From JAAYWY01 sp050945275 (GTDB lineage Bacteria > Bacillota > DTU030 > DUMP01), in assembly GCA_050945275.1 (NCBI GenBank), contig JBMNSQ010000109.1, positions 1-5,708 on the forward strand: a stretch of 5,708 nt of DNA, given 5' to 3'. The notes below the pieces were generated by a model. That model saw only the letters and a program-made list of their open reading frames with translations, was not told where the DNA came from and ran no database searches. This document shows positions 1 to 5,158 of the stretch, piece by piece. Numbering within the stretch: the first letter of the stretch is position 1; each line of letters opens with the position of its first letter. The position numbers and the translations under genes were made by a program.

Positions 1-230
1 TCCCTTTTTCGTTCGATATTCAGTTTTTAGTACCGTTCCCGCTTGCCCGCTGCCATAAAAACATTGATTTTACTGGGTTTCTTCATGTTTTCTTATGTCA
101 CCGCGGCATTAGAGGGGTGTTTTTTAGAGGCAGGCATCCTAGGCAAAGAAAAGCTTTTAGAAAACCATCGTCCTAAACAGCAAAGAAGCTTAAAACAATC
201 TGGAACTAGCGTTCAGATCCTTACAGTAAA
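1..230. other. Intergenic stretch with no supportable gene
   Basis: Nothing firm is visible between the window edge and the end of the yerC-like gene. A plus-strand open frame begins at a TTG at 43 and runs to 288. It has a hydrophobic N-terminus but no Shine-Dalgarno, and its last third lies antisense to the yerC-like gene. A 19-codon minus-strand frame (starting MKKPSK) is too short and too weakly primed to call. Two similar A-rich tracts containing AAGCTT occur near 143-159 and 179-197. No clear GC-rich hairpin followed by a T-tract was found for the gene ending at 231. Confidence 0.5.
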
Positions 231-548
231 CTATTCCGAAGAAATAAGGCGGCCTGTTTGCTCTAATCGATCCAGGACCAGTTTATAGCCATCTCCGCCG
301 TAATTTAGAAATTTCTTGACTCTACTTATGGTAGCTGTGCTCATACCGGTACGCTCGGCTATCGCATCATAAGTATACCCGGCGCTTAGCATTCTGGCTG
401 CCTCAAGCCGTTGGGATAGCGCCTGGATTTCGCCTATAGTACACACGTCTTCTAAAAATCGACAGCATTCCTCTCGTGTCTCCAGAGACAATAACGCCCA
501 GCAAAGCTGGTCTGTCAATTCGTCACGCCACTTAGGGTTAAATTCCAT
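231..548 (-). CDS. yerC: YerC/YecD family TrpR-like DNA-binding protein
   Basis: A 105-residue helical DNA-binding protein of the TrpR-related YerC/YecD family, which is widespread in Firmicutes and usually about 100 aa, so this copy is full length. The segment GEIQALSQRLEAARML (residues 39-54) matches the conserved helix before the helix-turn-helix. The helix-turn-helix itself spans about residues 57-80 (YTYDAIAERTGMSTATISRVKK), with the recognition helix around STATISRVKKF. The following YGGDGY (83-88) is also typical of the family. It is presumably a cytoplasmic transcription factor; its ligand and targets cannot be read from sequence, and tryptophan binding should not be assumed. The ATG at 548 follows an AAGGGGG Shine-Dalgarno with about eight bases of spacing. 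It lies 72 bp downstream of spoVB on the same strand with no terminator between, so co-transcription is possible. Family call is strong; function is unknown. Confidence 0.93.
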   Translation of the reverse strand: MEFNPKWRDELTDQLCWALLSLETREECCRFLEDVCTIGEIQALSQRLEAARMLSAGYTYDAIAERTGMSTATISRVKKFLNYGGDGYKLVLDRLEQTGRLISSE

Positions 549-591
549 GGGTATTGCCCCCTTCCCATGTGAAAAATAAATATTAAAGTAT

Positions 592-606
592 TACTTCGCT
601 AAAGTA
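592..606. promoter_or_regulatory. Small inverted repeat upstream of the yerC-like gene
   Basis: The arms TACTT and AAGTA flank a five-base centre in the AT-rich gap between spoVB and the yerC-like gene, about 45 bases before its start codon. TrpR-family proteins bind short palindromes, so this could be an autoregulatory operator. With five-base arms in AT-rich DNA, chance is equally plausible. No good -35/-10 pair was found around it. Confidence 0.18.
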
Positions 607-620
607 GACGTTTTTCCTGC

Positions 621-2147
621 TCACAAGTGCCAGTGCGGCGGAACTCGAAGCGTTCGCGAATCAAGCAGTCCTAGAATGCGAGCCAAGCAACCATAGACCA
701 CTACCCCGGTCCCTATCGCCGCTAAAAGGGCTGCGCTTTTGGGCCAACTTCTAGTTAAAGCCTGTGCTAAAATCCAGCGTGTAGCCGGTAACATTGGTAA
801 TGAAGCTAACAGCGGCCAAAGCAGCATACCTTGGGGCCAAAATCCGGGCATAGTGAGCTTAAGAGGTAACAGCGACAGTAGGGCAGCCACGGTAAAGCCG
901 ATCCCTGTTCCAAGAGCTGCACCCCGAATGTTGATTATTGGTATAGCACACAGATAATAGTCAATAAGAGCATTGACTACGCCGCCGGTAAAAATAGCAG
1001 CTACTGCCCACCTTCCTTTATTGAGAGCATGCAGCAGTGCACTGTTGGTTTCCATTAAGCATAATCCCACCGTACCAAAAGCTAACCATCGTAAAGGAAT
1101 GGCAGCGGTAGGAGTATCAAAGAGAATTTGGCACACTTCTTCAGCCAAGGCATAAAGCCCGACCGCGGCCGGCACAGCTATTACCATTGTCAGCTTTAGC
1201 GCTTGGTGAATCCTTCCCCTAACTCGGGTCTGATCATCACGAGCTTTAGCCCCGGCCATCTCCGGCACAAGCGCCGTGGCCAAAGCACCTGTTACCACTG
1301 TGGGTAATCCCACCAACGACAGGGCCATTCCAGCATGTTGCCCAAACAACGCCGTCGCCTCGCGCATGGGAATACCACCTGCTTGCAATCTTAAAGGTAC
1401 AATAGCGGCATCCACCATCTGCATTACCGGCATAATAAAAGACCCTAGCATAACCGGCAAAGCAAATCTCCTGAGGGCTACCGTCATTCGATAATAATCC
1501 CTGCAGCTCGTGCGCTCTGTAATCACTTTGTCCGCCTTCATATAGAATCGCAAAAAAACTACCGCTCCAAGCGCTCCACCGGCGGCACCGGCAGCTGCCC
1601 CGGCAGCCGCATATTCCAAGCCATACGGAAGTAAGAACAACGCCAGTGCCAACATGGTCCCCACACGGCAAATTTGTTCAAATACCTGGGCCTTAGCCAA
1701 TACAACGTGCTTTTGCTGTCCTTGGAAATATCCGCGCAAACTTCCTTCTATGCAAATCAAAAAGACAGCCGGCGCCAACGCCTTGAGAGCCGACTCTGTA
1801 CGCGGATCTCCCAAAACCTTGGCAGCTACTGTTGGCGCCAATAAATAAAAGGTAATGCTCAGCATGATACCTTGTAATCCAAGCAGCCCCCGGCCGACTT
1901 TAAATACCAAGCAGGCTCTATCATTGTGGCCTACTGCCTTATGTTCAGCGATAAATTTAGCCATAGCCAGAGGCAATCCACCCCCGGCCAAAATAGCCAC
2001 CACGATAAAAGCCGGATAGGCCATTTGATACAAACCGATACCTTCCGCACCTAATATGTAACTTAGCGGTACACGGTAAAGAACCCCGATTAGTTTGCTG
2101 AACAAGCCAGCCATAAAAAGAGAAAACACCGCTTTACTAAGGGACAA
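621..2147 (-). CDS. spoVB: SpoVB, stage V sporulation protein B (MOP/MATE-fold flippase)
   Basis: A 508-residue polytopic membrane protein of the polysaccharide biosynthesis/MurJ-like MOP superfamily. Family features visible are the N-terminal FSKLIGVLYRVPLSYILGAEGIGLYQMAYP (residues 16-45), GGGLPLAMAKFIAE (55-68), and RGYFQGQQ (138-145), a hallmark of the SpoVB/YtgP group. About a dozen or more hydrophobic segments follow to the C-terminus. B. subtilis SpoVB is about 518 aa, so the gene looks complete. SpoVB is needed for spore cortex formation and is thought to flip lipid-linked peptidoglycan precursor across the forespore outer membrane. Start choice: the frame is open to a TTG at 2204, but that has no ribosome site and would add 19 polar residues. 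The TTG at 2147 sits six bases after GAGGGGAGGGGG and gives the expected N-terminus MSLSKAVF. A SpoVB paralogue such as YtgP/MurJ-like is the main alternative; the spore-gene neighbour favours SpoVB. Confidence 0.88.
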   Translation of the reverse strand: MSLSKAVFSLFMAGLFSKLIGVLYRVPLSYILGAEGIGLYQMAYPAFIVVAILAGGGLPLAMAKFIAEHKAVGHNDRACLVFKVGRGLLGLQGIMLSITFYLLAPTVAAKVLGDPRTESALKALAPAVFLICIEGSLRGYFQGQQKHVVLAKAQVFEQICRVGTMLALALFLLPYGLEYAAAGAAAGAAGGALGAVVFLRFYMKADKVITERTSCRDYYRMTVALRRFALPVMLGSFIMPVMQMVDAAIVPLRLQAGGIPMREATALFGQHAGMALSLVGLPTVVTGALATALVPEMAGAKARDDQTRVRGRIHQALKLTMVIAVPAAVGLYALAEEVCQILFDTPTAAIPLRWLAFGTVGLCLMETNSALLHALNKGRWAVAAIFTGGVVNALIDYYLCAIPIINIRGAALGTGIGFTVAALLSLLPLKLTMPGFWPQGMLLWPLLASLPMLPATRWILAQALTRSWPKSAALLAAIGTGVVVYGCLARILGLLDSRTLRVPPHWHL

Positions 2148-2153
2148 GGTTTT

Positions 2154-2165
2154 CCCCCTCCCCTC
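2154..2165 (-). promoter_or_regulatory. Ribosome binding site that fixes the spoVB TTG start
   Basis: On the minus strand this reads GAGGGGAGGGGG, six bases before the TTG at 2147. The alternative in-frame TTG at 2204 is preceded by T/A-rich sequence without a purine tract. The site is the main reason for choosing the 508-residue form. Confidence 0.75.
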
Positions 2166-2180
2166 TTTGATCCAGCTTAC

Positions 2181-2202
2181 GCATAAGAATGGCCTCTTAT
2201 GC
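2181..2202. repeat. Perfect 8-bp inverted repeat in the spoVB leader
   Basis: GCATAAGA and TCTTATGC are perfect reverse complements separated by six bases (ATGGCC). The repeat lies between the upstream terminator and the spoVB ribosome site, its near edge 33 bases from the TTG. It lacks a T-tract on either side of the kind needed for a terminator. It could be an operator or an mRNA hairpin in the leader; the sequence does not decide. Confidence 0.45.
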
Positions 2203-2246
2203 AAAAAACGATGTTGTGCAAGAAATTAAGGGCTTAAGCGAACACC

Positions 2247-2274
2247 AAAAATCCGGGGAATCCCCCCGGATTTT
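2247..2274 (-). terminator. Rho-independent terminator after the lipoprotein gene
   Basis: An 11-bp perfect stem (AAAATCCGGGG at 2248-2258 with CCCCGGATTTT at 2264-2274) encloses a five-base loop. Read on the minus strand it starts two bases after the lipoprotein stop codon and ends in a run of five T. It separates the lipoprotein transcript from spoVB, so spoVB should have its own promoter within about 100 bp. Confidence 0.92.
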
Positions 2275-2275
2275 G

Positions 2276-2824
2276 TTATTTTGCCCCTGGCATAAGTTTT
2301 AGACTTAATTTGTTAACATCGCGAGAAAAAGTCGTAGTTTGTTTGCCGGTACGCATTCCTTCCGCTACCTTACGCAGTTGGTTCACTGTTCCAGCATCAG
2401 TAGCTACTGCCACACCCGTTAAGCGCGGTTCTGCCCTTCGTAAGCGCGTCATGACTTCATTCTTAACACCAGCTGCATCTCCCTGACTGCCCCGCGGTAT
2501 ATCTTCTTTTAGTTCTGTTCCTACCATGGCCGTGCTACCAGAGAGAACCACCCATGACCTGGAAACACCTGGAACTGCCTCTGCTTCCTTCGCTAACTTA
2601 TCCTGTAATTGAACTACTTCTTGCCTATCGGTCGGGAGTGTCCCTGATGGAGCCATCGGTGTCGGAGTAGCACGGGGCGCCGTATCCCTAGGCGACGGCC
2701 TAGTAGGAGTTGGTGTTCTTAAGGATTGAGGTTTTCTTTGAGCGGCCCGGCAACCTAGCATAGTCAAGCTAACTACCAGACAAAGAGTAAGCATTAGGAT
2801 TCTCGTTGGAAGTTTTACTCGCAC
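2276..2824 (-). CDS. YhcN/YlaJ family sporulation lipoprotein
   Basis: A 182-residue secreted lipoprotein. Residues 1-25 form a lipoprotein signal peptide: MRVKLPTR, a hydrophobic core LMLTLCLVVSL, then TMLGC with Cys25 as the predicted lipidated residue. The -3 position is Met rather than the usual Leu. Residues 30-66 are a Pro/Thr/Arg/Ser-rich linker. Residues 67-182 match the YhcN/YlaJ domain: VQLQDKLAKEAEAVPGVSRSWVVLSGSTAMVG, then KNEVMTRLRRAEPRLTGVAVATDAGTVNQLRKVAEG. In B. subtilis such proteins are made in the forespore and found at the spore inner membrane; some affect germination or outgrowth. Start choice: an upstream frame extends to 2911, but the GTG at 2824 lies five bases after AGGAGGTGA and yields a textbook signal peptide. 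An overlapping ATG one base away is out of frame and stops after three codons. It lies 105 bp after the decarboxylase and ends at a strong terminator. Confidence 0.88.
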   Translation of the reverse strand: MRVKLPTRILMLTLCLVVSLTMLGCRAAQRKPQSLRTPTPTRPSPRDTAPRATPTPMAPSGTLPTDRQEVVQLQDKLAKEAEAVPGVSRSWVVLSGSTAMVGTELKEDIPRGSQGDAAGVKNEVMTRLRRAEPRLTGVAVATDAGTVNQLRKVAEGMRTGKQTTTFSRDVNKLSLKLMPGAK

Positions 2825-2828
2825 ATCG

Positions 2829-2837
2829 TCACCTCCT
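2829..2837 (-). promoter_or_regulatory. Ribosome binding site that fixes the lipoprotein GTG start
   Basis: On the minus strand this reads AGGAGGTGA, an almost perfect anti-16S match, four bases before the ATG-like out-of-frame triplet and five before the GTG at 2824. It excludes the longer frame, in which it would be coding sequence. Confidence 0.85.
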
Positions 2838-2859
2838 GCTAATATACTACTCTCTAAGT

Positions 2860-2888
2860 TAGTATCGCAGGTTAATGACTCACATATC
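2860..2888 (-). promoter_or_regulatory. Candidate forespore-type (sigma F/G) promoter for the lipoprotein gene
   Basis: On the minus strand GATACTA (2866-2860) differs at one base from the sigma-G type -10 CATAMTA. It is preceded, after 16 bases, by GATATG (2888-2883), a partial match to the -35 TGNATR. Transcription would begin about 28 bases before the GTG start, a sensible leader. YhcN genes of B. subtilis are sigma-G dependent, which makes the reading reasonable, but the -35 is weak and read-through from the decarboxylase is also possible. Confidence 0.3.
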
Positions 2889-2929
2889 CCAAGAGAACCC
2901 TCCCTTAACATCCAGTTTTTATCAAAACA

Positions 2930-4387
2930 CTATCCTTTTACTACACGTAGCCGTGTTACCCCGCCGTCATGGGGCCCTTGAACCCGATAACCTTCGTTTA
3001 TCATAAGGGTTATATACTCAACTATCTCAGTCGTGACTATTTCTCCCGGGCACAAAATAGGAATTCCCGGTGGATAACAGGTCACCGTTTCTGTACTGAT
3101 ACGACCAACTGTTTCGCTAAGTGGCACATTGTCGGCAACAGCAAAAAACGCCTCTCTCGGTGTCATCACTTGAGGTGGTATAGGTGGCAACGAATTACCA
3201 CTGACCCGTACTTTTTTTTGTCCACATTGCGATACTAGTTCACTAAAAGCCGCCACCAAAGTCCGGACATCTTCCTCGGTATTACCTGGACCCACCATAA
3301 ACAACACATTATATAAATCTGAAAGCTCCACTTGCACGTTATGTTCATAACGCAAATACAGCTCAACCTGCTGACCTGTTAACCCTAGTTGTCGGACGTT
3401 AACCGTAACCTTGGTCGGATCCAAAGCCATAGCCGCTGGACCATTGCACATTTGTTCCTCAAACACCATAAGTCCCGGTAAACTCTGCAGTCCGGATCTT
3501 AGTTTTTCGGCCAAGTCTATTGTGCGTTCCAGTATACTTTGTCCTTCTAAGACCATCTGCCTGCGGGTCAAATCAAGGGATGCCAGCAGAGGATATGAGG
3601 CACTAGTGCTAAGAAGCACGGCTAACGTAGCTTGTAGCCGTTCCCGACTTACCCGTGGGCCTTTGACATGCAGCCACGAACTTTGCGTCAAGCTGCAAAG
3701 CGTCTTATGAGCCCCTTGAGCAGAAGCATCTGCCCCCAGCGTCAATGCACCGGGAGGAAGGTCGTCGTGAAAGTAGAAATGGGGACCGTGGGCCTCATCT
3801 ACCAACAAGGGGCAGTCATAACCATGGACTAACTCTGCCAAAGCACCTAAATCGCAGACAGTGCCGTAATAGGTGGGATTAATAAGGAGAGCTGCCTTAG
3901 CCTCCGGATGCGTTTTTAGTGCCGCTTCTAAGGTAGCCGGTGTTACCCCTACAGCGATACCAAAGTCTTCGTTTATCTCCGGTAGTAAAAATACCGGCTT
4001 GGCTCCACTTAGGATTAGCCCTGCCACCATGGATTTGTGCATATTGCGCGGCACCAAAATGGTATCGCCCGTATGGGTCAAACTTACTATCAGAGCCTGG
4101 AGCCCGGAGGAAGTTCCGTTAATAAGAAAGAAGCTCTCGTCAGCACCAAAAGCCTGGGCTAACAAACGCTCAGCTTCTTTAATTATTCCTGTGGGCTGTA
4201 ACAGGTCGTCCATGCCCTCCACACCAGTAATATCCAGTTCAAATAACCGTTTTCCCAATATGTTTTCCGTTAATGTGGCGATGCCCCGCCCGCCCTTATG
4301 CCCAGGCATATGAAAACGTATTACTTGCTTCCTAGCATAGTATTCCACTGCTTCAGCCAGTGGAGCTCTCGTCTGATCGTTAACCAT
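2930..4387 (-). CDS. Orn/Lys/Arg decarboxylase, short form (PLP-dependent, fold type I)
   Basis: A 485-residue cytoplasmic PLP enzyme that decarboxylates a basic amino acid to a diamine or agmatine, feeding polyamine synthesis. The N-terminal FHMPGHKGGRG (25-35) and ELDITGVEGMDDL (50-62) are family signatures. INGTSSG (89-95) contributes to PLP phosphate binding. LVDEAHGPHF (195-204) holds Asp197, which pairs with the cofactor nitrogen. GAHKTL (225-230) holds Lys228, the expected Schiff-base lysine, followed by LTQSSWLH. The C-terminal domain (about 390-485) carries CYPPGIPILCPGE (437-449), also conserved. The length matches the Gram-positive YaaO/SpeA type and not the ~700-aa enteric enzymes with a wing domain. 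Gly225 stands where most family members have Ser. The ATG at 4387 overlaps the upstream stop by one base (TAATG) and follows AAGGGGGTGG; a GTG three codons earlier is inside the ribosome site. Substrate (arginine, lysine or ornithine) cannot be settled by eye. Confidence 0.93.
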   Translation of the reverse strand: MVNDQTRAPLAEAVEYYARKQVIRFHMPGHKGGRGIATLTENILGKRLFELDITGVEGMDDLLQPTGIIKEAERLLAQAFGADESFFLINGTSSGLQALIVSLTHTGDTILVPRNMHKSMVAGLILSGAKPVFLLPEINEDFGIAVGVTPATLEAALKTHPEAKAALLINPTYYGTVCDLGALAELVHGYDCPLLVDEAHGPHFYFHDDLPPGALTLGADASAQGAHKTLCSLTQSSWLHVKGPRVSRERLQATLAVLLSTSASYPLLASLDLTRRQMVLEGQSILERTIDLAEKLRSGLQSLPGLMVFEEQMCNGPAAMALDPTKVTVNVRQLGLTGQQVELYLRYEHNVQVELSDLYNVLFMVGPGNTEEDVRTLVAAFSELVSQCGQKKVRVSGNSLPPIPPQVMTPREAFFAVADNVPLSETVGRISTETVTCYPPGIPILCPGEIVTTEIVEYITLMINEGYRVQGPHDGGVTRLRVVKG

Positions 4388-5037
4388 TAAACCCACCCCC
4401 TTAGCTGTTGACGATAGTCCTTGATCACGGTCAAAGGAGTTTGCTGTTCATAGTTGCCAGCCGGATTATCAGCAAACATCCGGCAAACACTGCGCTGTGG
4501 TACTCCTTGCGATGCCCCTACAACATCAGCAAAACCTAAATCATTGGCGTCGATAATAACCGCATCAACGCCTAAGCGATCAGCAATCGATTGCGCTACT
4601 TGATGAGGATTTTTGGGCCCAAGCACAATAAACTTGTGGTAAGGCGGCATAGTTCCAGCCACATCGTCTATCAACGCCACTGATAAACCAGCTACCCGAT
4701 AAAAAAAGCCATTTTTTTTCAGCAGTCGCCCAGTTGCCCCTGCTGCCGCCGCCAATAAAATTCGACCATATCCGACCTCATTTATGGCCAGCTGCATCGT
4801 TGCCGGTGAAGTAAGACTGCCATGACGCCCAGGAAAACGGCAGAGAAAGTGGGCTAAACACCCGGACTTAACATCTTCTTGGCGGACAAATCGACCTTGA
4901 CTAATAGCTACCACCGTTTCCGCCACGGCAATCAGATCGCCAGGCATGGCAATTCTTGCGGCATATTGCGTTACCACTTCAACAATATCATCCTTGTCAG
5001 TAATGAGGTGCGTGCGCAGAGGGATTTTAACTGCCAT
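4387..5037 (-). CDS. CofE-like protein (F420-0:gamma-glutamyl ligase family)
   Basis: A 216-residue protein, probably cytoplasmic (no signal peptide or membrane segment). The N-terminal half resembles CofE: HLITDKDDIVEVVTQYA (10-26) and PGDLIAVAETVVAISQGRFV (32-51), followed by a segment of the LA-x-FLCRFPG kind (61-70). In CofE this family adds glutamate to coenzyme F420 using GTP. The second half differs: YRVAGLSVALIDDVAGTMPPYHKFIVLGPKNP (113-144) and VIIDANDLGFADVVGAS (160-176) take the place of CofE's DTFGRPWR-type motif. That pattern is typical of Firmicute homologues in genomes lacking F420, where the role is unknown; ligation of an amino acid to a small acceptor is only a guess. The ATG at 5037 has GGGGGAGGTGA just upstream; the longer frame from 5061 includes that site. 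The gene ends in TAATG, coupling it to the decarboxylase, which suggests a shared pathway. Confidence 0.78.
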   Translation of the reverse strand: MAVKIPLRTHLITDKDDIVEVVTQYAARIAMPGDLIAVAETVVAISQGRFVRQEDVKSGCLAHFLCRFPGRHGSLTSPATMQLAINEVGYGRILLAAAAGATGRLLKKNGFFYRVAGLSVALIDDVAGTMPPYHKFIVLGPKNPHQVAQSIADRLGVDAVIIDANDLGFADVVGASQGVPQRSVCRMFADNPAGNYEQQTPLTVIKDYRQQLRGWV

Positions 5038-5040
5038 ATT

Positions 5041-5069
5041 TTCACCTCCCCCTGTCGGCATGCTATGAT
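5041..5069 (+). promoter_or_regulatory. Candidate sigma-A promoter for the amidase-like gene
   Basis: TTCACC (5041-5046), 17 bases, then TATGAT (5064-5069): four of six and five of six matches to the vegetative consensus at ideal spacing. The leader would be about 80 bases. The -35 coincides with the ribosome site of the divergent gene, so its TTCACC match may be fortuitous. Confidence 0.28.
5042..5052 (-). promoter_or_regulatory. Ribosome binding site that fixes the CofE-like start
   Basis: On the minus strand this reads GGGGGAGGTGA, four bases before the ATG at 5037. The in-frame ATG at 5061 would place this site inside the coding region and has no comparable site of its own. Confidence 0.8.
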
Positions 5070-5113
5070 GGTGCGTGCTATTTGGTTACAGTCACTTTTG
5101 GGCCAACCATAGC
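5062..5113. repeat. Spaced inverted repeat in the divergent promoter region
   Basis: GCTATG at 5062-5067 and CATAGC at 5108-5113 are exact reverse complements. The match continues imperfectly inwards (GCTATGATGG against GCTATGGTTGG read on the other strand). The two copies sit over the candidate -10 elements of the two divergent genes, so a shared regulator binding both is conceivable. The arms are short and chance cannot be excluded. Confidence 0.25.
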
Positions 5114-5134
5114 ATAAGTTATTCATAGTAGCAA
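5106..5134 (-). promoter_or_regulatory. Candidate sigma-A promoter for the CofE-like/decarboxylase pair
   Basis: On the minus strand TTGCTA (5134-5129), 17 bases, then TATGGT (5111-5106): each four of six matches to the vegetative consensus. Transcription would begin near 5099, about 60 bases before the ATG at 5037. It is the best pair seen in the 121-bp divergent region. Confidence 0.33.
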
Positions 5135-5158
5135 CAAAAAGTTACGGAGGTGAAGCCT

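Noticed and set aside
43..288. Plus-strand 81-codon frame with a hydrophobic N-terminus that looks like a signal peptide
   Set aside because: It starts at TTG without a Shine-Dalgarno, its last third is antisense to the well-supported yerC-like gene, and the C-terminal part has no recognisable domain.
1246..1671. Minus-strand 141-codon frame within spoVB
   Set aside because: It overlaps the strongly supported spoVB frame on the same strand and shows no family motif; Gly/Cys/Trp-rich composition is typical of an out-of-frame shadow.
2825..2911. Longer form of the lipoprotein starting at 2911
   Set aside because: It would place an AGGAGGTGA ribosome site inside the coding region and bury the signal peptide 29 residues from the N-terminus.
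2912..2930. GTTTT-GAT-AAAAC hairpin just after the decarboxylase stop, considered as a terminator
   Set aside because: The stem is short and all A/T apart from its end pair, and no T-tract follows on the minus strand.
3873..4313. Plus-strand 146-codon frame opposite the decarboxylase
   Set aside because: It is entirely antisense to a gene with clear catalytic motifs, and its own translation resembles no known protein.
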